Source: Gloeopeniophorella convolvens
Lineage: Eukaryota > Basidiomycota > Agaricomycetes > Russulales
NCBI GenBank assembly: GCA_022496205.1
Contig: WTXD01000284.1
Coordinates: 1 to 13,776, forward strand
DNA length: 13,776 bases
Reading direction: 5' to 3'
Shown: piece after piece, positions 1 to 8,606 of the stretch
How positions within the stretch are numbered: the first letter of the stretch is position 1
Layout of the letters: every line of letters starts with the position of its first letter
Notes under the pieces: generated by a model
What the model was told of the DNA's origin: nothing
The model's input: only the letters and a program-made list of their open reading frames with translations
The model's database searches: none
Made by a program: the position numbers and the translations under genes

Positions 1-384
1 TGTGCGGGGTGGGCGTGGGCGGGGGTGTGAGTGAGTGTGGGCGGGAGGTGAGGCGGGGCGTACAGCGCGATGGGATGGTTCTGCACGAGGCAGACGTCGA
101 GCCGGTTCGGCCGACGGAACTGGATGTCCGCGCCTGCGGGGTGGTCGGCGGTGGGCGAGCGCGCGCAGCAGGGTCACGCACCGGCGAGCAGCTCGAGGCA
201 CTTTTCGTGCAGGCGGCCTGGTGGGGCGCGGTCAGTAGGCTCGACGGGGGCGCGGGACGGCGCACCTTTCTTGGGGATGGCGAAGAGCAGGCGGCCATCG
301 AGGGTGTTGGCATCTGCGCAGACGAGTCAGTTTGGCTGGGCGCGCAGCGTACTGGCGATCTTTGCGCGCACCGAGTGGAGACAT
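1..384 (-). CDS. HIS1: ATP phosphoribosyltransferase, 5' part (runs off left edge)
   Basis: This enzyme condenses ATP with PRPP in the first step of histidine synthesis, in the cytosol. Only the N-terminal ~55 residues are in the window. Exons on the minus strand are 384-372, 313-266, 217-182 and 133-64. Introns are 371-314, 265-218 and 181-134 (58, 48 and 48 bases), all GT-AG; the first two contain a CTGAC branch-like motif. A fourth intron begins at 63 with GTACGC and leaves the window. The spliced product begins MSPLDANTLDGRLLFAIPKK and continues with GRLHEKCLELL and GADIQFRRPNRLDV, the conserved start of fungal HisG/HIS1 (yeast has RLLFAIPKKGRL and NGADITFHR). The ATG at 384 has A at -3, and a 13-base first exon joins in frame. 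It is divergent from TRP4. No frame breaks are seen. Family call is firm; the exact start is inferred. Confidence 0.88.
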
Positions 385-609
385 TCTGTACCTCGTTCGT
401 TAGATCCAAGTGCGAGACTTGTTGAGGAGGAGGAGCCTCTCGGACGATCTAGTGTTCAAGTTGATCTAGTGTCAACATCTCTGACTCGTCTTTGATCAAT
501 CATGAAGACTTGATATCAACATGATCTGATCTTATCTCTAGACACTATGGCGCCGCCATTAATATTAATTGGTCTGTGTCTACACGTCGACTCCCGGCAC
601 AGCGACACG
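385..609. promoter_or_regulatory. Shared divergent promoter of HIS1 and TRP4
   Basis: This 225-base gap separates two divergent start codons. It is much more AT-rich than the flanking exons. It contains two direct copies of GATCTAGTGT (446-455 and 463-472), one TGACTCG (482-488) that is one base off the Gcn4/CPC1 cross-pathway site TGACTCA, the palindrome ATTAATATTAAT (558-569) and an overlapping AATTGG (inverted CCAAT). Another TGACTCG lies on the minus strand inside HIS1 intron 1 (329-323), where it overlaps the branch site. Regulation by general amino-acid control is inference. Confidence 0.5.
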
Positions 610-1778
610 ATGCCAGATCTCAGCCCGACGACCTTCAAGCCCATCCTCCTCAAGCTCGTCAAACCCCGCACGACATCGCCCCCGCAGACATCGAGCTCGC
701 CTCGAGCACGTCGTCACCCCCGCCGCCGCCCTCCCCGAGCAGGTCGGCGCCTTCCTCACCGGCCTCGCCCTCGCCCGCGTCGAGCTGCGCGAGGACTCGT
801 CGTCGCCGCCGCCTCCTTCATCTACTCGCGCGCCGTGCCCGCCGTCATCCACGGCGCCGACACCGACTTTGTCGTCGACATCGTCGGCACCGGCGGCGAC
901 GGCCACAACACCTTCAACGTCAGCACCACCGCCGCCGTCGTCGCCGCCGGCGCCGGCGCGCGCGTGATCAAGGCAAGCACCCTATGCTATGACGTACTGC
1001 CGTACTGACGCGCCCGCGCCCGCGCCCGCGCCCACAGCACGGCAGCCGCGCGTCGACGTCCTCCTCGGGCTCCGCCGACCTCCTCCAGGCACTCGGCTGC
1101 ATCTTCACGCCCCCGCGCGCCCGCGCCCCGCGCCCGATCCCCGCCGTGCCCTTCGCCTTCATCCTCGCCCCGCACTACCACCCCGCGCTCGCCGCGCTCG
1201 CCCCCGCGCGCCGCGCCCTGCCCTTCCGCACGCTCTTCAACGTCCTCGGGCCCCTGCTCAACCCCGCCCGCCCGCGCGGCATGCTCCTCGGCGTCGCCGA
1301 GCCCGCCCTCGCGCCCCCCTTCGCCGCCGCGCTGCGCGCCGCGGGCGTGCAGCGCGCGCTCGTCGTGTGCGGCGCGGAGGGGCTCGACGAGATCTCGTGT
1401 GCGGGCGACACGCACGCGTGGGAGCTGGGCGCGGACGGCGGCGTGCAAGTGCGCATGCTGCACCCGCGCGACTTTGGGCTGCCCGCGCACCCGCTCGCCG
1501 ACGTGCGCGGCGCGTCGCCCGAGGAGAACGCCGCGGCGTTCCGCGCGCTGCTCACGTCGGGCGCAGACGTCCCCGCGCACCTCACGCCCGTCCTCGATTT
1601 TGTGCTGATCAACGCCGCGGCGCTGCTGGTTGTTGAGGGCCGCGCTGCCGACTTCAAGGAGGGCGTGCGGCTGGCGCGCGAGGCTATTACCTCTGGAAGC
1701 GCCTGGCGCGCGCTAGAGGCATTCCGCGAGGCGGGCATAAAAGAGGCTGCAGAGGCGGCTGCGGAGGCGCGGGCCTAG
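610..1778 (+). CDS. TRP4: Anthranilate phosphoribosyltransferase (reading frame interrupted by three one-base gaps)
   Basis: Second step of tryptophan synthesis: transfers phosphoribosyl from PRPP to anthranilate. Exon 1 is 610-972, exon 2 is 1038-1778 (TAG at 1776). About 368 residues are expected, close to yeast Trp4 (380). Exon 1 ends with the PRPP loop [17 protein letters not shown]. Exon 2 opens with [20 protein letters not shown], matching the family KHGN..SS.SGSAD block, followed by [22 protein letters not shown] and a C-terminal AREAITSG..W. Between residues ~18 and ~63 the recognisable protein moves through all three frames, at about 663, 701 and 796. Each step is explained by one missing base and the three sum to one codon. 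This could be base-calling error in GC-rich DNA or real decay. An in-frame ATG at 547 would add 21 residues, but that stretch is AT-rich and promoter-like. Confidence 0.85.
973..1037 (+). other. GC-AG intron in TRP4
   Basis: The 65-base phase-0 intron starts AAG|GCAAGC rather than GT and ends CACAG. A TACTGAC branch-like site (CTGAC 1005-1009) lies about 29 bases before the acceptor. The usual pyrimidine tract is replaced by four perfect tandem copies of CGCGCC (1009-1032). Removing it joins VIK directly to HGSRAS, exactly as the enzyme family requires. Confidence 0.8.
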
Positions 1779-2119
1779 CGTACGTCGATGAGTGTAGGAT
1801 TCAGGTAGATCTTATTCTGTATGTGTACACTAAGTTATAGACGGAGCCCTTTGGGCGATCATTCTGCTATCCTGTGCTCTGGGGCTGGACCTGTACGCAC
1901 GCATCACCAGATCACCTGGTCTCCGGGAAAGGCATCCTCGCACGAGAGATCTAGCTATAAGGGTCCAGATCTGGGACAGGCTTTGCGGCATGGGAGACAG
2001 GTTCAAGTTGGCTTCGATGCATTAGTGGCGCGGAAGAATAGTCGCAGATCGAATTGGCCCGCCAAAGTCTCCCGCCTTCGCCGATTGGGATCCTAAAAAG
2101 CTGATTGCGTACACTAGAC
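1779..2119. repeat. Gene-free gap with a decayed fragment of hydrolase 3' flank
   Basis: No gene seen. Bases 1851-1912 resemble the sequence just downstream of copy A (2136-2210), with shared GGGC.ATCAT.CTGCT.TCCT and GCTCTGGG, then ACGCACGCA and CAGATC at the position of the stop codon. Bases 1999-2045 resemble 3952-3995 (shared GGTTCAAGTTG and CGGAAGAATAGT). The stretch looks like scraps of an older, mostly deleted copy of the repeated unit. The 3' end of TRP4 lies just to its left. Confidence 0.45.
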
Positions 2120-2201
2120 TACAGGCCTGGCCTGGTGGGCAATCATCCTGCTGTCCTCTGCTCTGGGCCGTGCGACGAGGCATATCTGCACGCACGCACG
2201 G

Positions 2202-3392
2202 TCAGATCTTGGCCGGCTCGGATTCCTCCACGGCCGCCTTGAAATCCTTCAGGAACCGCCACCTGCCAACTCCCTTGGGACCCGCCTCGCCCTCCACCTC
2301 CCACCCATTCAGCTCAGCCCCAGGGTAAAACCCGAGCACGTCCAGGAGACTCTGGTCGTGCGCGATGATGGTCAACACGTCCGGGCTCGCGTCAAAGTGC
2401 TTCAGCGCTTGCAGCGTGACCTCGTTCGCCGCGGCATCCTCCACCATCTGCGGAGTCGAGGCCTCGTAGTAGTAGAACGGTGTCGTGCGGAAGTCTGCAC
2501 CGGACGCGCGCGCCGCGACGTGCGCGCGCTCGAAAATGGCACCCGGGCACACCGCCGCCCCTGCGCCCGCGCGCGGCGCACCGAACGGCGACGGCGCGAT
2601 GCTCTCCGGCAGTGGTACGAGCGGCGTCGGCCGATACTCCCCTGCATGGTGCGCCGCGTCGCCCCCGAGTAGCACGAACTTGCCCGGCGACGTGCGCGCA
2701 AGCGCCATCACGTGATTCAGCGTGTGCCCGGGCGCCTCCAGCACGTACAGCGAGCCGTCGTCGAACCAGTCGAGCGCGGAAAGGCCGCCGATCGTCTGCG
2801 TCGCGGTGCTAAAGTCGAGCTCGCGCACCTCGCGGCCTATGAAGGCGTCTTGCAGCGTATGCGCGTCTGGGTTCTGTGGGTAGCCGGGGTAGCGGTCTTC
2901 GTGCGATTTGAAGCCGGGCCCGACGATGAGCGCGGTGCTTGGCGGGAAGAGCGACGGGTCGCCGGTGTGGTCGAAGTGGTGGTGCGACCAGATGATCGCG
3001 TTGATGGATGTGAGCGGGACGCCTGCGGCTGTGAGAATGTCGGGCACGTCTGCTGGGACCTCGAGAGTGGTGCCTAACGACTGGACATCGCTGAGCCCTG
3101 GGCCGCGCGTGAGCTCAGGTCGGATCTGGCATCAGGGGCGGGCAGACGTACACTCCGCCGGGGACTTCGTGGCGAACGCCTTCAGGATGCCGAGGTCGAA
3201 CAGGATCTTTTGTCCCGTCCTGTCGGACTCGATCAGAAAGCTGTACGAGGGCACATCTAGGACGTCGTGGCCCGGTATGGGCGGCCGCAAGAGAAAGTGT
3301 GTCGGGATGATGACGCGCCCGGCGTTCAATATGGAGACGCGGACGGTGGTTCCTTGGAAGGCGGGGAGCGAGAACGAGGGGGTGTTGGACAT
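2202..3392 (-). CDS. Metallo-beta-lactamase-fold hydrolase, copy A (intact)
   Basis: Predicted 378 residues from two exons, 3392-3152 and 3097-2202, with a 54-base GT-AG intron (3151-3098, phase 1, split Trp81). The zinc-site motif HHHFDH (residues 119-124) fits HxHxDH. Later ligands are probably His205 in APGHT, Asp227 in GGDAAHH and His327 in IIAHDQ. The order and spacing fit the COG0491/AHL-lactonase-like branch. N-terminal ILNAGR, the PSYSFLIE strand and KILFDLG fit the same fold. No signal peptide or membrane segment is visible, so it is probably cytosolic. The substrate is unknown; a lactone or ester is plausible from the family, and a thioesterase role is possible. The start is supported by copies B and C, which begin at the same site, and by a TATA-like box about 80 bases upstream. 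The opposite-strand open frames are shadows. Confidence 0.85.
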
Positions 3393-3510
3393 GATCCTAA
3401 GAGCTTGCAGAGTCGGGCTGCTATCGATGGCTTTGCATTAGAGGGAGCGCGAGCGACAGGCACTCTGGTTATAAAGGAGTCTGGCGTCAAAGTGGGGTTC
3501 GCGAAGTTGC
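3393..3510 (-). promoter_or_regulatory. Promoter of hydrolase copy A
   Basis: On the minus strand a TTTATAA TATA-like box lies at 3469-3476, about 80 bases before the ATG. The 8-base palindrome TTCGCGAA lies 23 bases further upstream (3499-3506). Both elements recur upstream of copies B and C. The palindrome could be a regulator site or simply shared ancestry. Confidence 0.5.
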
Positions 3511-4530
3511 CTGAAGTGGAGGTGGCCTGCTGGGCGCTGCTGCATGACAGCTATATCCACGCCGTTGGAAGTTGGCCAGGCGTGGTATTCACCCCGCGTG
3601 TACGCCGAAGGTTGAAATATACTTGTACGGCACTGGCTGAGCACGGCGGGTTCGTCAGCGAGCGTTCGCACTGCCGCGCTGACGACGGGCCAGGATTCAG
3701 ACGAACAGCGTTGGGATCTGTATGTTCATCTCGTTGAGAGTGGATGGTATGAGTTGCTACTCACGCTGGATGCACGAGTATTCTAAAGAAGGATATCGGC
3801 TTCAAGCGGCATTGCCCCATGACAATGTAACTGTGAACCTAGTATTTCCGGTATTCGTTCGTTCACTCCAGTCCGCTCGTTCGTTTGCAGAGGCTCCTCG
3901 CCACATGGGATATAAGAGTTTGGAAGTTGAAGTTGGGTTGAAGTGGTCGCCAGATGGGGTTCAAGTTGCGCCACGGAAGAATAGTTCTGGTCACGGATTT
4001 AGTCAGCGTTTGGATATCGGTGGGAATTTCCGCAACTTATTCTGACAGATCCTGACAGTCGTCACGTTGATTCCAGAACTCAGCGTTTGAGTTGTCTCGG
4101 GGGCAATTAAACTTCACAGCCATTTTGGTTGTTTACACCCGCGTCGCCTCAAGCTCCTCGCTGCATCCGACAGTGATTGGACAACGAACCACCAGACTTC
4201 AAGGAGCTCTAATAGGATGCTACGACACTGAGCAAACGGACCGGCGTAGGAAAATGAGTGCAGCAGACCACTCAACAGCTCGTACCCGGACTTAGTCGGT
4301 CGTTGTGTGGCTTTCAAATTTCGGTGTTTGGGGACGCCTGGTGCGCGCTAGATGAAGCGAACATTGACGAAGCTATGTACCAAGGCTGCAGCGGAGACCG
4401 GGGCCAGCGCGAGAGCCGGCTGGTGCATATTGATATGTAGTGTGTCAGTAGATCGAATTGTGTACATATTACAGACTAGGCAAGAGTGTATACAGTCTCC
4501 GTTAGACCATTGCAAACGTCGACAACTCAC

Positions 4531-5185
4531 ATGTTGCGGAGTTTCCATGTTGTGAGATGCCACACTCGGGGACCCTGAACTGGCGCGTCGGATCTTGCCC
4601 ATGAATGTATCGCTGTGATCACAAGGGTGAAGTATTCAATACATCGCATGTTATGGGGCTAGTCTGTTCCTGTGCTTCTGGTTCACTATAGCTACACGGT
4701 ACACCCCGGTGTACAAATAGGCTGAGATGCACCACAAGTTCAAGGATATGTATTCTGGTCCAGAGGACAACGCAGCGGTGAATGTTGCAAACGGAAATTC
4801 ACCGAGTGGAGCTACAGTGGGGATTATTGACTCTAAAATCCAGAAGACCGTATGACCTTGGTATGACCACAAGGCTTCTACTAACAGATCACGCTAAAGG
4901 AGCGGAGTCACATGGATCGCACTTGTATTGTCTTGTATTGTAACCCGACGTCGGATGCTATCAGAACTTGATCAGAACGATGATATGATCTAGGTTGACG
5001 TAGGTGGATCAGTGCGAGCACGGGCGCACACGACAAGTCGGTTGTCGGAATTGATATTGAACGTTCGTGTTTCGTTTTCAAGATATTCGTTTCGTGGCGC
5101 GCGTGCGCGCGCAGTCTTTCCTTTCGTATTTACGCGTACGTCCCGGGGTTTCGACTGGTGCGCGTGCCACTTCACAACCACAACC
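4531..5185. other. Non-duplicated spacer, no gene seen
   Basis: This stretch is not repeated elsewhere in the window and contains only short, unconvincing open frames. Visible structure is a small inverted repeat, GTACACC-CC-GGTGTAC (4699-4714), and a 16-base alternating purine-pyrimidine run (5097-5112), which could adopt Z-DNA. I cannot assign a function. Confidence 0.4.
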
Positions 5186-5430
5186 ATCAGCGACCAGCAA
5201 TTTCTATCGCAACTTACGTCTGGCAAGTGTGAGTTGTCGCTACAAGTTTGCCGCAAGTCTCGAGACGCCGCAGCACAAGCTATCTCAAGCATCTGCCTTG
5301 GGATGGCAATTGGAGGTGTTGAGGAGCCCAGGGAAGTCGCCATAGCTGACTGGAACGATATCGAGCTGCTGTACGCCCGCAAGTATCTGTAATCCTGATC
5401 CTGACGATGACACGTGGCGTCGGAGAAGGG
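5186..5430 (+). repeat. Block X (inverted mate at 11917-12167)
   Basis: This ~245-base block recurs in opposite orientation at 11917-12167, bounded by ATCAGCGACC on one side and the GTCGGAG region on the other. One frame stays open in both copies and ends in TAA (5390-5392; minus-strand mate at 11960-11958), with only a 3-base indel. However, the base differences fall evenly over the three codon positions, so I do not call it a gene. It could be a fragment of a lost gene or of a mobile element. Confidence 0.7.
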
Positions 5431-5670
5431 TATTCTTCAAAGCTCTATGTCAGGGCTCGCTTCTCAAGTTCCCGTCATCTTTCCCTGATGGCCCCCTGGC
5501 GGGTTGCATGCCATCGGACCTTTCCTACCCTTTCCAGGCATCGACTGGACCTTCGTATTCCCCGAGCAGCGCCAACCTAAGCGAAGCATATCGACTACTT
5601 CGGTCTACCCTTCAGCATTCTGTTGACCGGATCCATGCTTTGTTCTGTCTCGGCTGTGTCACAGCACTGT

Positions 5671-5851
5671 CATTGGTCCAATGGCCTGTACCATGCACGA
5701 TGCCCCACTGCTGCAGCTCTCGGGTCGTGAAGACTTGGGGGATTCACTCTACTCCCTCATTGAACCTCGCTTGAGAATCACATGGCTGCCCAGTCATCTT
5801 ATCCTCCGCCGGGTTGCGTAGCAGCCCGTTCGCTTTTCCAGGGTATAAATA
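5671..5851 (+). promoter_or_regulatory. Promoter of the small hydrophilin-like gene
   Basis: A TATAAATA box lies at 5844-5851, 75-82 bases before the ATG at 5926. The perfect inverted repeat CATTGG-T-CCAATG (5671-5683) gives two facing CCAAT boxes. Both are kept in the second copy (12522-12529 and 12349-12361). Confidence 0.55.
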
Positions 5852-5925
5852 CACCACTCGACGCACTGCTTGATCAACGGATCCTCCCTCTCAGTGTACG
5901 GAAATCTCCCCTTCACAATACAACA

Positions 5926-6401
5926 ATGACGCACACCACCGAGGTCGGTACTACCCATGACTGTAGTAGTGCGCCTCGAACTCAGGACCCATCCTCGCAG
6001 AATCAGGCGAAGCCAGGCTCGACTGGTACTGGCAACCTAGCAGGTAGCGGGTCCAAGATTGAGGGGTCTGCAAAGTCTCTCACCGATGTCTGTTCATTTG
6101 TTTGCACCCCAATTTCTCACCTGACCTCGTCTATCGGTACTTTCTGGGCATTGACAAACAGAAAATCGGTGATGTGTTGTTTGGCGAGAATGCTGAGTCG
6201 CAGAACAACAAGTCCCAGCCCGTCCAAGCCGATGAGTCCGAGGTCCATGTACCGGATACGAAAGGACATCGCAGCACAGCGCCAGGCGGTAAGGTAAGAG
6301 GTGTCACTGCTCTACGTAACGTATGTCCTGGGATGCTGACAGTCTCAAAGGACACGTATCATCGCAGTGCCGACAAGGATCCAAAGCCTGCCAAGGCCTG
6401 A
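5926..6401 (+). CDS. Small hydrophilic protein, Hsp9/Hsp12-like (three exons)
   Basis: Predicted 114 residues from exons 5926-6087, 6162-6293 and 6351-6401 (TGA), all joined in phase 0. Intron 2 (6294-6350) is canonical: GTAAGA, branch CTGAC, CAAAG. Intron 1 (6088-6161, GTCTGT...ACAG) has a weak donor, and another in-phase donor exists at 6100. Splicing creates SLTDKIGDVLFGENAESQNN, which resembles the TxKxGDxFxGNxN pattern of fungal Hsp9/Hsp12 stress hydrophilins. The rest is rich in S, T, K, Q, D and P, without hydrophobic segments, as in that family. Intron 2 is 57 bases and stop-free, so a retained-intron isoform is possible. The TATA and CCAAT elements support this start. The gene is likely; the family call is tentative, made from the pattern only. 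Confidence 0.5.
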
Positions 6402-6713
6402 AGCTGCTTAAACGAGGATACGTGTGAGTTTACGGCCCGCCGCTGCCCCCGTGTAAGATTGACTCAAAAGGCGATGACGCAGTTCAATGGGAAACGGACA
6501 CTTCGCAGCTATTTAAGTCGTATGCAAACCTCCTCGCGTTGGATTTTGTTTCATGTAGAGTAATGCGTCACTCGTCGTTTGCCAGGCCGCAGCCTGTTCT
6601 GGAGTATTGACGGGTCTTGCTGCATTGCTCCTATATCGTTGAATTTGATATCGTCTTTTCGACCTTGACTGGAAGTATGAAGACCGCGTGCGATTGGGCC
6701 ACACGCAGTGCAA

Positions 6714-6827
6714 TAGGGGTGGGCCGAAATGAACTGAAAACCGAAGGATCACCGATGTTTGTTATTTACAAACAGCAAGCGGCTGGCAACAATTATGGGC
6801 GGGGTATGGCCTTGCAAGCAAGGCAAT
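6714..6827 (+). repeat. Left terminal inverted repeat
   Basis: Pairs with 8490-8606 on the opposite strand, with about 15 mismatches and a few small gaps by eye. The inner end is a near-palindrome, GCCTTGC-AA-GCAAGGC, followed by AAT. Homology to unit A begins at the very next bases (TACAG at 6828; 2120 in unit A). Confidence 0.8.
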
Positions 6828-6918
6828 TACAGACATGGCCCGGAGGGCAATCATCTTGATATCCTCCGCTCTAAATGGGTCGTGCAGCAAAACCAGATCT
6901 GCACACGCACACGCACGA

Positions 6919-8097
6919 TCAGATCTTCGTCTGCTCGGACCCTTCCACAGCGACCTTGAAATCCTTCAAGAACCGCCACCTCCCAACGCCCTTGGGCCCC
7001 GCCTCACCCTCTACCTCCCACCCATTCAGCTCAGCCCCAGGGTAAAACCCAAGCACGTCCAACAGACTCTGGTCGTGCGCAATGATAGTCAGCACGTCCG
7101 GGCTCGCGTCAAACTCCTTGAGTGTCTGCAACGTGGCCTCATGCGCCACGGTGTCTTCCACCATCTGCGGCGTCGCAGCCTCATAGAACGGCGTCGTGTG
7201 GAAGTCCGCACCTGACGCCCGCGCCGCGATGTGTGCGTGCTCGAAGATAGCGCCCGGGCACACCGCCCTCGCGCTCCCGCGCGGTGCGTCAAACGGCGAA
7301 GGTGCAATGCTCTCGGGAAGCCGCACGAGTGGCGTTGGCCGGAACTCGCCTGCGTGGTGTGCCGCGTCACCGCCGAGCAGCAAGAACTTGCCCGGCGCCG
7401 TGCGCGCAAGCGCCATCACGTGGTTCGTCGTGTGCCCGAGCGCCTCGAGCACGTACAGCGAACCGTCATTAAACCAGTCGAGCGCGGGAAGGCCACCGAT
7501 ATTCTGTGTCGCAGCGCTGAAGTCGAGCTCGCGCACCTCGCGGCCTACGAAGGCGTCCTGCAGCGTGAGCGCGTCTGGATTCTGTGGGTAGCCTGGGTAA
7601 CGGTCCTTGAGCGATTTGAAGCCGGGCCCGACGATAAGCGCAGTGCTTGGTGGGAACAGCGACGGGTCGCCGGTGTGGTCGAAGTGGTGGTGCGACCAGA
7701 TGATCGCGTTGATGGAAGTGAGCGGGACGCCGGCGGCCGTGAGGATGTCGGGCACGTCCGCGGGAACCTCGATCATGGAGCCCGACGACTGGATGTCGTT
7801 GAGCCCTGGACCGCGCATGAGTCCATGTCAGATGTATCAGAGATGGGCGGACGTACACTTATTTGGCAACTTCGTGGCGAACGCTTTCACAATGCCGAGA
7901 TCGAACAGGATCTTCTGGCCTGCCCTGTCATTCTCAATGAGAAAGCTGTACGAGGGCGCATCCATGACATCGTGGCCCGGTATGTGCGGCTGCACGAGAA
8001 GGTTTGCTGGGACGATGATGCGCCCGGCGTTCAATATGGAGACGCGGACGGTAGTCCCTTGGAAGGCGGGGAGCGATAGCGAGAGGACGCCGGACAT
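6919..8097 (-). CDS. Metallo-beta-lactamase-fold hydrolase, copy B (intact)
   Basis: Predicted 375 residues from exons 8097-7857 and 7805-6919, with a 51-base GT-AG intron (7856-7806) at the same phase-1 position as in copy A. HHHFDH (119-124), His205 in ALGHT, Asp227 in GGDAAHH and the late His in IIAHDQ (about 324) are all present, so the metal site looks complete. It is three residues shorter than copy A: one lost in the APRG.AR loop and two in the FYYYEA stretch. The gene lies between transposon-like inverted repeats, with its TATA-like box about 80 bases upstream. The first ~80 residues differ from A at many positions, but the frame is clean. An enzyme of the same kind as A is expected; the substrate is unknown. 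Confidence 0.85.
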
Positions 8098-8200
8098 AAT
8101 CCTAAGAGCGTGCAGAGTCGGGCTATTATCGATGGCTTCGCGTTAAAGGGACCGCGAGCGACAGGCACTCTGGTTATAAAGGAGCAGGTTCGCGAAGTTG
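8098..8200 (-). promoter_or_regulatory. Promoter of hydrolase copy B
   Basis: The same TTTATAA box (8174-8180) and TTCGCGAA palindrome (8189-8196) as upstream of copy A. The spacing between them is about 15 bases shorter, because the GGCGTCAAAGTGG stretch present in A and C is missing here. The upstream flank shared with A continues to the right inverted repeat. Confidence 0.5.
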
Positions 8201-8489
8201 CCCAAAGTGAGGGTGGCCCGCTGGGCGCAGCTGCGCGGGAGTTATGTCCACGCCATTGGAGGTTGGCTAGGTGCCATGGCATTCACCCTGCGTGTATACC
8301 GAGAGTTGAAATAGACCTGTACGACACTGGCTGAGCACGGCGGGCCCATCAGCGAGCGTTCGCACTGCCGCGCTGACGACGGGCAAAGACTCAGACGAAG
8401 AGCGTCGTGCTCTGTATGTTCATCTCGTTGAGAGTGAATAGTTGTATGAATTGCTACTCACGCTGGACGCACGAGTATTCCAAAGAAGG

Positions 8490-8606
8490 ATTGCCTTGCT
8501 TGCAAGGCCATTCCCCGTTCATAATTGTTGCCAGGCGCTTGCTGGATCGCAAATAAGACCAAACATCGGTGTTTTTCGGTTTTCGGTTTATTTCGGCCCA
8601 TCTCTA
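8490..8606 (-). repeat. Right terminal inverted repeat
   Basis: Reverse complement of the left repeat, starting at ATTGCCTTGCTTGCAAGGCC and ending at CGGCCCATCTCTA. It directly abuts the last bases shared with unit A (AAAGAAGGAT). Units A and C continue with related sequence past this point, while copy B switches to the repeat. Confidence 0.8.

Larger units (their letters stand above)
2120..4530. repeat. Unit A: hydrolase gene plus long upstream flank (direct mate at 9548-11656)
   Basis: This block holds hydrolase copy A and about 1.1 kb upstream of it. It pairs with 9548-11656 in the same orientation. The last 300 bases (4228-4530 against 11358-11656) are almost identical apart from a 4-base indel near 4374, and similarity stops abruptly after GTCGACAACTCAC on both sides. 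The inner part 2120-3793 also matches 6828-8490 of unit B. The 3640-4530 part contains no gene I can support. Confidence 0.75.
5485..7110. repeat. Unit Y-B left half (direct mate at 12178-13776)
   Basis: This block contains the small hydrophilin-like gene, its promoter, the left inverted repeat of the transposon-like element and the 3' end of hydrolase copy B. It is repeated in the same orientation about 6.67 kb to the right, where the mate is cut by the window edge. The two copies have several one- to three-base indels in non-coding parts. Bases 6402-6713, between the small gene and the element, hold no gene I can support; the minus-strand open frame there is conserved only because the whole block is. 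Confidence 0.85.
6714..8606. mobile_element. hAT-like non-autonomous element carrying a hydrolase gene
   Basis: About 1.9 kb bounded by inverted repeats of about 115 bases. The ends read TAGGGGTGGGCCGAAAT on the left and, reverse-complemented, TAGAGATGGGCCGAAAT on the right. A TAG/CAG-GGGTGGGC start is typical of hAT elements. The cargo is hydrolase copy B with its promoter. No transposase is encoded, so it would need one in trans. I see no 8-base target duplication: CAGTGCAA precedes the left end and TATCGCGC follows the right. The same left end and left flank recur at 13391, which fits later segmental duplication rather than a second insertion. Confidence 0.65.

Noticed and set aside
9..495. 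Plus-strand open frames at the left end
   Set aside because: They lie opposite the HIS1 exons, whose spliced product is clearly recognisable; the plus frames are GC-rich shadows.
2358..3077. Long plus-strand frames opposite hydrolase copy A, and similar ones opposite B
   Set aside because: They are arginine-rich antisense shadows of GC-rich exons; the minus strand has the HxHxDH enzyme with a conserved intron.
5012..5392. Plus-strand open frame ending with ...DWNDIELLYARKYL in block X, also open in the inverted copy
   Set aside because: Only the last ~65 codons are shared. The differences between copies fall evenly on codon positions 1, 2 and 3, so there is no sign of coding constraint.
5508..5774. 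Plus-strand frame conserved in both Y blocks (12153-12452 in the second)
   Set aside because: It covers the promoter with CCAAT boxes upstream of the small gene; conservation follows the block duplication, and no family is recognised.
6513..6752. Minus-strand frame shared by both Y blocks and extending into the inverted repeat
   Set aside because: The underlying DNA is duplicated as a whole; the frame extends differently in the second copy and has no recognisable content.
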